Positions 53,579 through 64,000 of a stretch of DNA of 64,000 bases are shown here, one piece after another. This DNA is from Devosia sp. Root635 (GTDB lineage Bacteria; Pseudomonadota; Alphaproteobacteria; Rhizobiales; Devosiaceae), in the NCBI RefSeq assembly GCF_001427605.1, contig NZ_LMGZ01000009.1:1-64000 (forward strand). Reading direction: 5' to 3'. Position 1 is the first letter of the stretch. Every line of letters begins with the position of its first letter. Both the position numbers and the translations under genes were made by a program. The notes below the pieces were generated by a model. It searched no databases and was not told where the DNA came from. It saw nothing but the letters and a program-made list of their open reading frames with translations.

Positions 53579-53771
53579 GTGTGAGCTCCTGCTGGTCTGG
53601 TCGTGGGGCGCCGGACGCGACGCTGCTCAATCAACGCCCCGATGGGGAAAAGGTTGGCGGCACCCATCAGCTTTGCAAGGTGGCGGGATCACAAAGTCTG
53701 ATTGGCCGGATCGGAGCCGGACTGGTATCAGGAGACTTTCAGGCATCCCGTCCGGGATGCGGAGTTTTTCT

Positions 53772-54725
53772 ATGTCCCTTCCAGAATCCGCACCGGAGGC
53801 CATTGTGCCGGCCGAGGTGTCCGCTCCGTCCCAGCCGGCTGCAAGCGATGGTCGCAACGGTGTACTGGCGGCTTTGGCCGCCTATACGCTGTGGGGCTTC
53901 CTGCCGCTGCTGTTCCGCGCGGTCGAGGCTGCCGGCTCGGTGCTGATCGTGGCCGAGCGCACGGTGTGGTCGCTGGTGCTGCTGGCGGGCATCCTGGCAT
54001 TCTCGGGCGGCTTCGGGGAGGTACGCACGCTGTTTGCCGACAGGAAGCGCGTGCTTGGCACGCTGCTTTCCGCCGTTTTGCTCGCAGGCAACTGGCTGCT
54101 CTATGTGTGGGCGGTGGAAACCGGGCAGGTGCTGGAAGCCAGCTTCGGCTATTTCATCAATCCGCTGGTCAATGTGCTGATGGGCATGATCCTGCTCGGC
54201 GAGCGGCAGAACCGGCTGCAGACCATTTCCATCCTGATCGCCGTGGTGGCCATCGGCATCCAGGCGGTGGGGCTGGGCAGCGTGCCGTTCATTGCGCTGG
54301 GGCTGGCGCTGTCCTTCGGGTTTTACGGTTATTTCCGCAAGACGGCCCATCTCGGGCCGGCGACGGGCCTGTTTGCCGAAACGGTGATGCTGACCCCGGC
54401 GGCCTTGGGCTTCATCCTCTATACGGTCATCGCCACCGGCCCCGGCGTTCATGCCGATCCCTACCTCATGACGCTGATGGTGCTAACCGGGCCGGCGACG
54501 GCGATTCCGTTGCTGCTGTTCGCCTTTGCGGTGCGCCGGCTGCGGCTGACCACGATCGGCATGTTCCAGTATATCGCGCCGTCGATCCAGTTCCTGGTGG
54601 CGATCTTCCTGTTTGGCGAGCACCTCAACGGGCTGCGCCTGTTGAGCTTCGCGCTGATCTGGGTGTCGCTGATGGTGTTCAGCTATGACAGTTTCCGGCG
54701 CCGGGCGCAGCCTAAGTCGCGGTAG
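53772..54725 (+). CDS. rarD: RarD-type EamA transporter
   Basis: The 317-residue membrane protein is a member of the RarD group: GVLAALAAYTLWGFLPLLFRAVEAAG, VLIVAERTVWSLVL, YVWAVETGQVLEASFGYFINPLVNVLMGMILLGERQ and MFQYIAPSIQFLVAIFLFGEHLN. Chloramphenicol sensitivity is the known phenotype for E. coli RarD; the transported compound is unknown. ATG 53772 is chosen because upstream sequence is non-coding, with a short hairpin (53743-53760) just before it. The 3' end overlaps the oxyR stop by 14 nt. Confidence 0.92.
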   Translation: MSLPESAPEAIVPAEVSAPSQPAASDGRNGVLAALAAYTLWGFLPLLFRAVEAAGSVLIVAERTVWSLVLLAGILAFSGGFGEVRTLFADRKRVLGTLLSAVLLAGNWLLYVWAVETGQVLEASFGYFINPLVNVLMGMILLGERQNRLQTISILIAVVAIGIQAVGLGSVPFIALGLALSFGFYGYFRKTAHLGPATGLFAETVMLTPAALGFILYTVIATGPGVHADPYLMTLMVLTGPATAIPLLLFAFAVRRLRLTTIGMFQYIAPSIQFLVAIFLFGEHLNGLRLLSFALIWVSLMVFSYDSFRRRAQPKSR

Positions 54726-55614
54726 CTGGCCGCGTCCCTTTGATCACTTCGGCGATCTTTTCGAAGGTCTTGCCGAATGGGGTCGCCTCGCGCCAGACCA
54801 GCGACAGGCGCCGGCCGGCGCCGGGGGAGACCAGGTCGTGGATGGCGATGCGCGGATCGGTGGCCTCCTTGCGCAGGGCGATGGCGGGCAGCAGCGTCAC
54901 GCCCTGGCCGTTGGCGACGAATTCGACAATGGTCGACAGCGAGGTGGCGGCAAAGGTGCGGCCGGCGGGATCGCTGTCGAGCCGGCAGGCGGCGATGGTC
55001 TGGTCGCGAAAGCAGTGGCCCTCGTCGAGCAGCAGGATGCGCTCGGGGGCGAGGCTCGCCAGCGAGACCGGCGCGGCGGTGGGCTCGATGCTGCTGGTGG
55101 CCAGCACGAAGGGATCGTCGAATAGCGGGCGGCTGACCAGCCTGGGGCCGCCGGCAGGCGCCTCGGTGCCGATCAGCACCACGTCGAGGCTGCCATCGCC
55201 CAGCCCGGCGATCAGCGCGTCGGTGCGGTTTTCGCTGATGGTGAAATCGAGGCCGGGTAGGCCGGCTGTGAGCGCCGGGAAAATCTCGGGCAGCAGATAG
55301 GGTGCGACCGTGGGTATCAGCCCGAAGCGGAGGGGCCGGTCGGGCTGGCCGGCATGGCCGAGCACAAAGGCATCGAGGGTTTCGGCGCGCTCGATGACCC
55401 CGGCGGCCAGGCCGACAAATTCCCGGCCGAACGGGGTGAGGCGGATGCCGCTGCGCAGGCGGTCGAATAGCGGGGTGCCGCACAGGGCCTCCAGCGCCAG
55501 GATTTGCTGCGACAGGGCGGGCTGGGACACCGCACAGGCTTCCGCCGCCCGCCCGAAATGGCCAGTGCGGGAGACGGCAAGGGCATACCGCATCTGCTTG
55601 AGGGATATGTTCAC
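54712..55614 (-). CDS. oxyR: OxyR-type hydrogen-peroxide sensor
   Basis: The 300-residue LysR protein has the N-terminal helix-turn-helix (MRYALAVSRTGHFGRAAEACAVSQPALSQQILALEALCGTPLF). In the effector domain LLLDEGHCFRDQTIAAC carries the two redox cysteines of OxyR with the usual 8-residue spacing. GLIPTVAPYLLPEIFPAL fits too. It is divergent from katG across a 93-bp gap. The start is GTG 55614, with AGGA about 11 nt upstream; this codon forms the edge of a 37-bp dyad (55614-55650) that is the likely binding site, so autoregulation is probable. Confidence 0.93.
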   Translation of the reverse strand: MNISLKQMRYALAVSRTGHFGRAAEACAVSQPALSQQILALEALCGTPLFDRLRSGIRLTPFGREFVGLAAGVIERAETLDAFVLGHAGQPDRPLRFGLIPTVAPYLLPEIFPALTAGLPGLDFTISENRTDALIAGLGDGSLDVVLIGTEAPAGGPRLVSRPLFDDPFVLATSSIEPTAAPVSLASLAPERILLLDEGHCFRDQTIAACRLDSDPAGRTFAATSLSTIVEFVANGQGVTLLPAIALRKEATDPRIAIHDLVSPGAGRRLSLVWREATPFGKTFEKIAEVIKGTRPATAT

Positions 55615-55650
55615 GATAATTTTTTCCTATCGAATAGGGAAGAATTATCG
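55614..55650. promoter_or_regulatory. OxyR-type dyad between oxyR and katG
   Basis: A 37-bp dyad is centred on 55632. The outer arms CGATAATT/AATTATCG and inner arms CCTAT/ATAGG are perfect. In OxyR terms it reads ATAA-N7-CTAT-N3-ATAG-N7-TTAT, so the central gap is 3 and not the usual 7. Confidence 0.75.
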
Positions 55651-55680
55651 ATTGGCCTAATGGTTGTCACCCCCCTATAA

Positions 55681-57915
<2,235 letters not shown>

Positions 57916-57928
57916 GCCATTGGGACGC

Positions 57929-57998
57929 CATCATCCCTTCAAAATCGCACGATGTCGTTCCCGCCTGTGCCGGAATGACATCGTGGAAAATTGAAGGG
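57929..57998. repeat. long inverted repeat after katG
   Basis: Arms of about 28 bp (CATCCCTTCAA...CGATGTC..TTCC and its complement) surround a short GC-rich centre. It is probably a katG transcription end or a repeat of the local intergenic families. Confidence 0.7.
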
Positions 57999-58134
57999 AT
58001 GGAATGCGTCCAAGCTAAACACTCCCCTCGATACAATTTGAATCAAATTCCCGCCCCGGCCTTCAGGGCCTGCAAGAAGGTGCCTGCGCATCGTCAGGCT
58101 CCAGATTTGCGGCAGAAGCCGGGAGAGCAGGCGA

Positions 58135-59268
58135 ATGAACGAGCTTGATGAAGGCCAGCGGGCGTTTTCCAGTTTCCGTGTCCTGAATGGGGACGACGAC
58201 AGCCACTCGGAACGCGAACAGTTGTTCCGCAACATGGCGCAGTTGTTCAGTTATGTGTCGGATCGCTGCGACGACGACCAGGTTGCCCAGTATGACGAAG
58301 TTCTGTGCCAGTTGGCCGAACTGGTGGAGGTCGAGGCCCGCGCCCATGTGGCCAAGCTGCTGGCGCCGTTGGCGCGGGCGCCGGGCACGGTGGTCGTCAA
58401 GCTTGCCAATGACGATATCGAGGTGGCCAAGCCCCTGCTCGAATTCTCCAATGTGCTCAGCGATGACGACCTGATCGACATTATCGGCCGCCAGAGCGAG
58501 GAGCATCGCCTCGCCATCGCCGGTCGTGCCAGCGTACCGGAGCGGGTGGGCGAGGCGATCGTCGAGCATGGCGATCGATCGTCCGTGGTGCGGCTGGTGC
58601 GCAATTCCAATGCCGAATTCGACAAGGCGACCCTGGAAAAGCTGGTGGAACGCGCCACGCGCGACGCCGAAATCGCCGCCGACCTGCGCAACCGCCCCGA
58701 GATCGACTGGAAGAGCCTGCGTGGCGAAATCGACTCGGTGGCCTCCAAGGTGCTGGAGACGCTTGGCCAGGTGGACCGTGGCCTCGACCCGGTGGCTGCC
58801 GGCAAGGTCAATGCCGTGGTCTACAACCGCCTGCGCAACCGCGCCGGGTTCTCGGCCACCGAGTGGAAGGTGGCCTATAACCAGGTCAAGGCGCTGAGCG
58901 ACCGCAAGCAGCTCGATGATCGGGCACTGACCCGCTTTGCCCGCTTCGGCTATGGCCATCACGCCGCCGCCGCGCTGACCGTCATCCTGCATGTGGCGCC
59001 GGAAGTCTTCGTCAAATGGCTGGCCAGCCAGGATTATGTGGCGATCACCGTGGCTCTCAAGGCCGCCGGCCTGTCGCCCGACCTGTTCGAGGCCACCGTC
59101 GCCACCTTGCCCTGGCGCGACCTGCCGAGCGAGGCCGACAAGGCCATGGTGGTCAGCCGCTTCGAAGCCATCGACAAGGAAGAAGCCATTGGCATCTTCG
59201 AGCTGTGGCGCGCCCACTCCTTTCGCAAACGTGCGGTCAGCGAAGAACGTGCTGCGATGAGCGCTTAG
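58135..59268 (+). CDS. DUF2336 protein
   Basis: This 377-residue, all-helical cytoplasmic protein matches DUF2336, a family found almost only in alphaproteobacteria. Typical pieces are REQLFRNMAQLFSYVSDRCDDDQVAQYDEVLCQLAELVEVEARAHVAKLL, LANDDIEVAKPLLEFSNVLSDDDLIDII and HRLAIAGRASVPERVGEAIVEHGDRSVVRLVRN-like repeats. The HEAT-like layout suggests protein binding. No function is established and no operon partner is seen. Confidence 0.88.
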   Translation: MNELDEGQRAFSSFRVLNGDDDSHSEREQLFRNMAQLFSYVSDRCDDDQVAQYDEVLCQLAELVEVEARAHVAKLLAPLARAPGTVVVKLANDDIEVAKPLLEFSNVLSDDDLIDIIGRQSEEHRLAIAGRASVPERVGEAIVEHGDRSSVVRLVRNSNAEFDKATLEKLVERATRDAEIAADLRNRPEIDWKSLRGEIDSVASKVLETLGQVDRGLDPVAAGKVNAVVYNRLRNRAGFSATEWKVAYNQVKALSDRKQLDDRALTRFARFGYGHHAAAALTVILHVAPEVFVKWLASQDYVAITVALKAAGLSPDLFEATVATLPWRDLPSEADKAMVVSRFEAIDKEEAIGIFELWRAHSFRKRAVSEERAAMSA

Positions 59269-59346
59269 GGGACACCGTCTTCCTGCTCATTCAGGATTCG
59301 GCACCTATCGCGGGTGAAACCCAATCTCTCCCACCCACAATCGCCT

Positions 59347-59419
59347 CCCTCGGGCTCGACCCGAGGGTCTCTCGTCGCCTGTGCCGAGTTGAGAGTGACC
59401 CGCGGATCAAGTCCGCGGG
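59347..59419. repeat. two TCAAG-loop hairpins
   Basis: The hairpins are CCCTCGGG-CTCGA-CCCGAGGG (59347-59367) and CCCGCGGA-TCAAG-TCCGCGGG (59399-59419). They lie in the 303-bp gap before the ArsR fusion gene, which holds no coding sequence I can support. Confidence 0.75.
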
Positions 59420-59536
59420 AAGCGCCGGTGGGTGTTGATGCCGTCGTGGACCGCCAAGTTGGATCGATACCCACAGCAGGGCTGACTATCAATTGGCCCT
59501 GGCACGCCAGAAGCCTCTGGACCTCCCCTTCGTCTT

Positions 59537-59558
59537 GATATAAAGATATCTTTATATC
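59537..59558. promoter_or_regulatory. perfect 22-bp palindrome, likely ArsR operator
   Basis: The half-site GATATAAAGAT is followed directly by its exact complement and ends 13 nt before ATG 59572. It is A+T-rich in a GC-rich region and overlaps the expected promoter, which suits autorepression by the ArsR-type domain encoded just downstream. Confidence 0.75.
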
Positions 59559-59571
59559 TCGTGAGGGGCAG

Positions 59572-60522
59572 ATGGCCGAGCTGGACGAACTGGTAAGCGT
59601 ACTCAAGGCGGCGGGGGAGGGAACCCGGCTGCGCCTGCTGGCGCTGTTGGCCGATGGCGATCATTCGGTCAAGGACCTGACCGAAATCCTCAAGCAGAGC
59701 CAGCCGCGGGTGTCGCGGCATCTGAAGCTCCTGGCCGATGCCGGGCTCATCGAGCGCAATGCCGAAGGCGCCTGGGCCTATTATGGGCTGGCGCAGGATG
59801 GGCATGGCGCGGCTTTGGCCGAATGGCTGATCGAGCGGGTGGACGATCGTGATGCCGAGCGCCGGCGGGATGTCGAGCGGCAGCAGGCCGTGCGGGCGAA
59901 CCAGCAGGCGCGGGCGGGCGAATATTTCGCCAAGGTTGCCGGTAGCTGGGACCTGCTCAAAACGCTGCATGTGCCCGAAGAGGCGGTGGAAGCTGCCGTC
60001 GTGGCGGCGCTGGGCGGGCGGCATGTGGAGACGCTGATCGACCTGGGTACCGGCACGGGGCGCATGCTCGAAGTGCTGGCCGGCTCCTACAAGCGCGGCA
60101 TCGGCATCGATTCGAGTCGCGAAATGCTGGCCGTGGCCCGCTCGCGGCTGGCGACAGCAGGCATCACCCATGCGCAGGTGCGGCTGGGCGATATCGGCGA
60201 TGTCGATCTGGCCGCCGGGCCGGCCGACGTCATCGTCATCCACCAGGTGCTGCATTATTTCGACGATCCGGGCCGCATGCTGGCGCAGGCGAGACGCCTG
60301 CTGAAGCCGGGCGGGGAAATGATCATCGTCGATTTCGCCCCGCACGATCTCGAATTCCTGCGCAGCGAGCACGCCCATCGGCGGCTCGGCCTGTCGCAGT
60401 TGCAGATGAGCGGCTGGGCCGCGACGGCCGGCCTCGAGGTCGAGGCGGTGCGCGAATTTCCCGGCGAGAGCAGTGAACGTGGGCTGACGGTCTGCCTGTG
60501 GCGCCTCAGCGACAAGACTTGA
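59572..60522 (+). CDS. ArsR-type regulator fused to a SAM methyltransferase domain
   Basis: The protein has 316 residues. The N-terminal winged helix (AGEGTRLRLLALLADGDHSVKDLTEILKQSQPRVSRHLKLLADAGLIERNAEGAWAYYGL) lacks the usual ArsR metal-binding Cys pair. The C-terminal class I methyltransferase has LIDLGTGTGRMLEVLA, GIDSSREMLAVAR and DVIVIHQVLHYFDDPGRMLAQARRLLKPGG. The fusion suggests a sensor of SAM or S-adenosylhomocysteine rather than metal. It sits 12 nt upstream of metF and behind a perfect palindrome, so control of the methionine cycle is the likely role. Confidence 0.9.
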   Translation: MAELDELVSVLKAAGEGTRLRLLALLADGDHSVKDLTEILKQSQPRVSRHLKLLADAGLIERNAEGAWAYYGLAQDGHGAALAEWLIERVDDRDAERRRDVERQQAVRANQQARAGEYFAKVAGSWDLLKTLHVPEEAVEAAVVAALGGRHVETLIDLGTGTGRMLEVLAGSYKRGIGIDSSREMLAVARSRLATAGITHAQVRLGDIGDVDLAAGPADVIVIHQVLHYFDDPGRMLAQARRLLKPGGEMIIVDFAPHDLEFLRSEHAHRRLGLSQLQMSGWAATAGLEVEAVREFPGESSERGLTVCLWRLSDKT

Positions 60523-60534
60523 ACGGATAGACCG

Positions 60535-61452
60535 ATGCTCGACGACAACCTTCGCGCCAGCCGCCAGACCGCCCACGAACGGCCGGAGCTGCAAATCTCC
60601 TTTGAATTCTTCCCACCCAAGACCGACGTCATGGAGGAAAAATTCTGGGATACGGTGCACAAGCTGGCTCCGCTGAAGCCGCGTTTCGTCTCGGTCACCT
60701 ATGGCGCGGGCGGCTCCACCCGCGAGCGGACGCTGCGCATGGTCCGCCGGATCAAAGCCGAGACCGGTGTCGATGCCGCGGCGCACCTGACCTGCGTCGG
60801 GGCGACGCGCGATGAGGTCGATGCCGTGGTGCGCGGCTATCAGCAGGCCGGCATCAACCGCATCGTGGCTTTGCGCGGCGATCCACCCGAGGGTGTCGGC
60901 CAGCCTTTCGTGCCGCATCCGGAGGGCTACCAGAACGCGGCCGATCTGGTGGGCGGGCTGCGCCGTATCGGCAATTTCGATATCTCCGTCGCCGCTTATC
61001 CCGAAAAGCATCCGCAGAGCGCCGACTGGCGCAGCGAGATCGACAATCTCAAGCGCAAGCTCGATGCCGGGGCCGACCGGGCCATCACCCAGATGTTCTT
61101 TTCCAACCCGGACTACCTGCGCTATCTCGAACGCGCTCGCGCCGCCGGCATCACCGCGCCGATTGTGCCGGGTATCCAGCCGATCCACAGCTTCAAGCAG
61201 ATTGCCAGTTTCGCGGCACGCTGCGGCACCGCCATTCCCGCCTGGCTGGCCGAGCGCTTCGACGGGCTCGACGAAGATCCCGAAACCCATGCCCTGGTGG
61301 CCGCAGCGGTGGCCGCCGAGCAGGTGACGGAACTGGTGGATGAAGGCGTGACCGAATTTCACATCTATACCCACAACCGCTCGCCGCTGGCGCTGGCGTT
61401 GGGTCGGATATTGGGGCGGCGGCACGAAGCGGAGGCTGTTAACGCCGCCTGA
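60535..61452 (+). CDS. metF: 5,10-methylenetetrahydrofolate reductase
   Basis: MetF reduces methylene-THF to methyl-THF for methionine synthesis, with FAD. The 305-residue protein has ISFEFFPPKTDVMEEKFWDTVHKLAPLKPRFVSVTYGAGGSTRERT, AHLTCVGATRDEVDAVV, RIVALRGDPP, ISVAAYPEKHPQS and ITQMFFSNPDYLRYLERARAAGI, all characteristic. It is 12 nt downstream of the ArsR-methyltransferase gene and must be cotranscribed with it. Confidence 0.97.
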   Translation: MLDDNLRASRQTAHERPELQISFEFFPPKTDVMEEKFWDTVHKLAPLKPRFVSVTYGAGGSTRERTLRMVRRIKAETGVDAAAHLTCVGATRDEVDAVVRGYQQAGINRIVALRGDPPEGVGQPFVPHPEGYQNAADLVGGLRRIGNFDISVAAYPEKHPQSADWRSEIDNLKRKLDAGADRAITQMFFSNPDYLRYLERARAAGITAPIVPGIQPIHSFKQIASFAARCGTAIPAWLAERFDGLDEDPETHALVAAAVAAEQVTELVDEGVTEFHIYTHNRSPLALALGRILGRRHEAEAVNAA

Positions 61453-61526
61453 TTTTAACCTTGCGTTCACCATGATCTGGTGCCATTGGCTCTCGGCCCG
61501 CGCGGCTGGGAGCTGAAATTGCGTCA

Positions 61527-61542
61527 TTCAGCTTCGGTTCAG
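61527..61542 (+). promoter_or_regulatory. direct repeat TTCAG-N6-TTCAG upstream of the Pro/Ala-rich gene
   Basis: The plus strand reads TTCAGCTTCGGTTCAG, base for base the same as the site of the SH3b gene at 4946-4961 (opposite strand). It ends 103 nt before ATG 61646. Confidence 0.6.
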
Positions 61543-61645
61543 CTTGCGGGTTTCATTGCTGGCACCGTGCGCCGTTTCACAAAATGGCCACGAAAATCCG
61601 GCTCTTTCGCCCGCTGAGGGCGGAGCAAATCGGGACGTCAAGACC

Positions 61646-62440
61646 ATGAGCATCGACCGTCGCATCACCAATGGCCTGGCCTGGGCCGGTGTCATTCTCG
61701 TCGTCGGCGTTCCGACGGCTGACCTGCTGTCGGCACAGTTCACGGGCAATTCGGCTACGCCTGCTCCGGCGCAGGTGGCCGTCATCGAGCCTGTCGCGCC
61801 CACACCGGCGCCGCTGAGCCAGCGCCCTGCCGCGCCTGTTGCCGCGCCCGCGACCGAGGTTGCCGTGGTGGCGCCGGTCGTCAAGCCCGTCGCAATTCCC
61901 GCAGTCGTCAAACCTGCGGTGACGCCGGCCGCCGAGACGGCCGATGCGGTCGATGCCTTCCTGCAGTCGGGCCGCGCGCTGCCCAGTTATATTACCGGTG
62001 CCGAGGCGCCCGCCGCGCCGAGCCAGGTCGCAGCAACGCCGCCGGGCCGCACGCCGATCGTCACGCCGACCGAGCAGGTCGATCCGGTCGAGGTTGCAGC
62101 CATCCCACCCCAGAAGATCGCCCCGGTGCCGATGCCGCTATCGATGCGGCCGCAGCCGGTGGCCGTGGCGCTGGTGCGGGATCCGGTCGTGATTCCGCCC
62201 GGACTGACGCCGGCCTCACCGGCGGGTGCCGTGCGGCCGCCGGCCAATGTCACCGCCGCCGATCTGGACGACTGGGAAACCGGTCCACTGTCCGATTTCC
62301 TGGCGCAGCGCCAGGCGGGCAATGCCTATTTCGCGCCGACTTACGACGCGGATGGCTTCTTTCTCGATCAGGGCCCGAACCGCTCGCGTGCCCGCGTCAT
62401 CGCGCGGGAAGAAGCGCCGTTCTTACTCTTCGCCGATTGA
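61646..62440 (+). CDS. membrane-anchored Pro/Ala-rich protein, unknown
   Basis: This 264-residue protein has one N-terminal hydrophobic helix (GLAWAGVILVVGVPTADLLSA). It then has a long low-complexity stretch of Pro, Ala and Val (PVAPTPAPLSQRPAAPVAAP, VAIPAVVKPAVTP) and a short C-terminal region with DDWETGPLSDFLAQRQAGNAYFAPTYDADGFFLDQ. It is probably a periplasm-spanning or exported linker protein. ATG 61646 starts the anchor. The promoter carries the shared TTCAG direct repeat, placing it with the envelope set. Confidence 0.75.
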   Translation: MSIDRRITNGLAWAGVILVVGVPTADLLSAQFTGNSATPAPAQVAVIEPVAPTPAPLSQRPAAPVAAPATEVAVVAPVVKPVAIPAVVKPAVTPAAETADAVDAFLQSGRALPSYITGAEAPAAPSQVAATPPGRTPIVTPTEQVDPVEVAAIPPQKIAPVPMPLSMRPQPVAVALVRDPVVIPPGLTPASPAGAVRPPANVTAADLDDWETGPLSDFLAQRQAGNAYFAPTYDADGFFLDQGPNRSRARVIAREEAPFLLFAD

Positions 62441-62589
62441 GGGAAGGCGGCCATGCGCCGCCGACAATGGACCTCCCGGCAAGCAGCCGTTATCGTGCGC
62501 CTCCTGATCGGGCAGGCGATGCGCTCGATTCCCTCACAAAGGCGCAGCCGGTAGTCAATTGCATGCGCAAGCCTGAAGAGAAAATCGAC

Positions 62590-63315
62590 ATGTGGCAGAG
62601 ATTGAGCGACTTCGTCGGCTCGTTCGGCCAGCGCACGGGCCTGGCGGGATCGCTGGTCAATGCGCTCGACCCAGACACCTGGCTGCCGGGTGGGCGCGAC
62701 GCCGCCTTCACCCTGGCGCTGATCGCCCTCGCCGCCAAGATGGCGGTGGCGGATGGCGCGGTGACCGCTTCGGAGGAGCGCGCCTTCCGCGCCACGGTGG
62801 AAATCGCCCATGGGCACGAGGAGCAGATCATCCGCGTATTCAACCTGGCCAAGCAGGATATCGCCGGCTACGACGCCTATGCCCGCAAGGTCACGCGCTT
62901 CTTCGCCGACAGCCCCGATACGCTCGAGCATGTGCTCGACAGCCTGTTCTACATCGCTACGGCCGACGGCATGGTGCATGAGGCCGAACTCGATTACCTC
63001 AAGAATGTCAGCGACATCTTCGGCTTCGACGACATGCGCTTCGAGCAGATGGCCAGCCAGCATGTGCGGCTGGAAGCGGGGGTTGATCCCTATGCCGTTC
63101 TGGGCCTGGCGCCCAATGCCGATCCGGATGAAATCCGCCGCGTCTATCGCTCGCTGGTGGCCGAGCACCATCCCGACCGGCTGATCGCCAAGGGCGTGCC
63201 CGAGGATCTGATCGACGTGGCGACGGCCCGGATGAAGGCGATCAACCTCGCCTACCAGGCGCTGACCAAGCCGCGGCAGACGCCGCTGCTGACCGCCGAT
63301 CCCGCGGGCGCTTGA
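62590..63315 (+). CDS. TerB-DnaJ (DjlA-like) co-chaperone
   Basis: This 241-residue protein has a TerB-like all-helical domain (AAFTLALIALAAKMAVADGAVTASEERAFRATVEIA, DSLFYIATADGMVHEAELDYLKNVSDIFG). A C-terminal J domain follows (DPYAVLGLAPNADPDEIRRVYRSLVAEHHPDRLIAKGVPEDLIDVATARMKAINLAYQAL) with the HPD motif that stimulates Hsp70. It resembles DjlA but lacks the membrane helix. ATG 62590 is used; ATG 62563 is possible. rnpB follows 31 nt later. Confidence 0.92.
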   Translation: MWQRLSDFVGSFGQRTGLAGSLVNALDPDTWLPGGRDAAFTLALIALAAKMAVADGAVTASEERAFRATVEIAHGHEEQIIRVFNLAKQDIAGYDAYARKVTRFFADSPDTLEHVLDSLFYIATADGMVHEAELDYLKNVSDIFGFDDMRFEQMASQHVRLEAGVDPYAVLGLAPNADPDEIRRVYRSLVAEHHPDRLIAKGVPEDLIDVATARMKAINLAYQALTKPRQTPLLTADPAGA

Positions 63316-63345
63316 CGCGGGGCCATCCAATTCTCTACATCAGCC

Positions 63346-63731
<386 letters not shown>

Positions 63732-63739
63732 TTAAATAT

Positions 63740-63771
63740 GCCGCCGATCTCCAGAAATGGAGGTCGGCGGC
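63740..63771 (+). terminator. hairpin after rnpB
   Basis: A 13-bp stem (GCCGCCGATCTCC arm, one wobble) with the loop AGAAAT lies 9 nt after the P1 helix of rnpB. It is followed by CATTTCGG, so the T-run is short. Confidence 0.65.
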
Positions 63772-63876
63772 GCCATTTCGGGTGGTCGAGCCCGCATACC
63801 AGGTCGGGTCTTTTCGACATTATATACTTGACGTACCACGCTCGTTTATGGCACAAATGAGCCGTAGGAGCTGATG

Positions 63877-64000
63877 ATGCTTGACCTTGCGAACCCGATC
63901 TACCAGAACGCCGACGCCGCCCGCGAGCACTTGGAGACGATCCAGTGGCCGCACGGTCCGGTTTGTCCTCACTGTGGCAACGTAGATGCGGCTCGGATCA
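63877..64000 (+). mobile_element. IS1595-family transposase, 5' end only
   Basis: The frame starts at ATG 63877 (GGAG 6 nt upstream) and reads MLDLANPIYQNADAAREHLE then WPHGPVCPHCGN. This is the N-terminal zinc-ribbon of IS1595-family transposases, with WPxGPxCPxCG as its mark. The window ends after 41 codons. The left end of the element must lie between the rnpB hairpin (63771) and this start, but the terminal inverted repeat could not be identified without the other end. Confidence 0.8.

Noticed and set aside
59407..61527. A 706-codon frame opposite the ArsR fusion and metF
   Set aside because: It is antisense to two clearly identified genes and crosses their operator and promoter.

Overview
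The window is high-GC chromosomal DNA from an alphaproteobacterium, most likely Hyphomicrobiales and probably Devosia or a close relative. This is inferred, not proven, from several traits: UvrB with a long N-terminal extension, a DUF2336 protein, a trxB-lysR pair, a lone AceE-like E1 divergent from an Lrp regulator, tandem CcsR/cuckoo-type sRNAs, and families of intergenic hairpin repeats. Both edges cut insertion sequences: an IS110-type transposase tail on the left and an IS1595-type transposase start on the right.

Layout. 0.1-5.4 kb: uvrC with an overlapping pteridine-reductase-like SDR, a small Gly-rich protein, an EamA transporter, a secreted SH3b protein and a MarR-like regulator. 5.5-12.2 kb: a LysR regulator, a DUF1007-NicO metal-efflux fusion, ferrochelatase, the E1 enzyme and its divergent Lrp. 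12.2-14.3 kb: small secreted proteins (SH3b, unknown, SH3b-excalibur) around a polypurine tract. 14.3-16.7 kb: an A+T-richer islet with a DUF4407 membrane protein, a small ORF and a coiled-coil protein. 16.8-20.7 kb: uvrB, a DoxX-like protein and a spermidine-synthase-like protein. 21.0-24.1 kb: a type ISP/IIG-like restriction-methylase split by a frameshift. 24.2-30.3 kb: a PQQ-type dehydrogenase, a small haem-oxidase-like membrane protein, three SH3b plus I36/crystallin secreted proteins, a thioesterase, tdk and a DUF2147 protein. 30.4-38.3 kb: transporters, PLP enzymes, a Spy-like protein, a CBS protein, aspartate aminotransferase and an Ala-rich unknown. 38.49-39.38 kb: four tandem minus-strand small RNAs. 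39.5-42.8 kb: a HAD hydrolase, LysR, trxB and greA. 43.0-49.3 kb: a sugar-dehydrogenase remnant, a YdeP-type molybdoenzyme, a soluble MCP-Cache protein, a TPR-GGDEF protein and a TolB-like propeller. 49.5-54.7 kb: ettA, a nuclease-like protein, an alpha/beta hydrolase, a host-attachment-type protein and rarD. 54.7-63.7 kb: oxyR/katG with a shared dyad, DUF2336, an ArsR-methyltransferase fusion with metF, a Pro/Ala-rich membrane protein, a TerB-DnaJ protein and the RNase P RNA.

How the parts work together. Redox defence is concentrated here (OxyR-KatG, TrxB, Tdk, UvrB/UvrC). A second theme is the cell envelope: six secreted SH3b proteins, DUF2147, Spy-like and Pro/Ala-rich proteins. Five promoters of these envelope genes carry the same direct repeat, TTCAG-N6-TTCAG (11-bp period), which suggests one OmpR-family regulon. 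The most notable feature is the tandem array of small RNAs with CCUCCUCCC loops, each unit with its own promoter and terminator. No tRNA, rRNA or CRISPR was seen.
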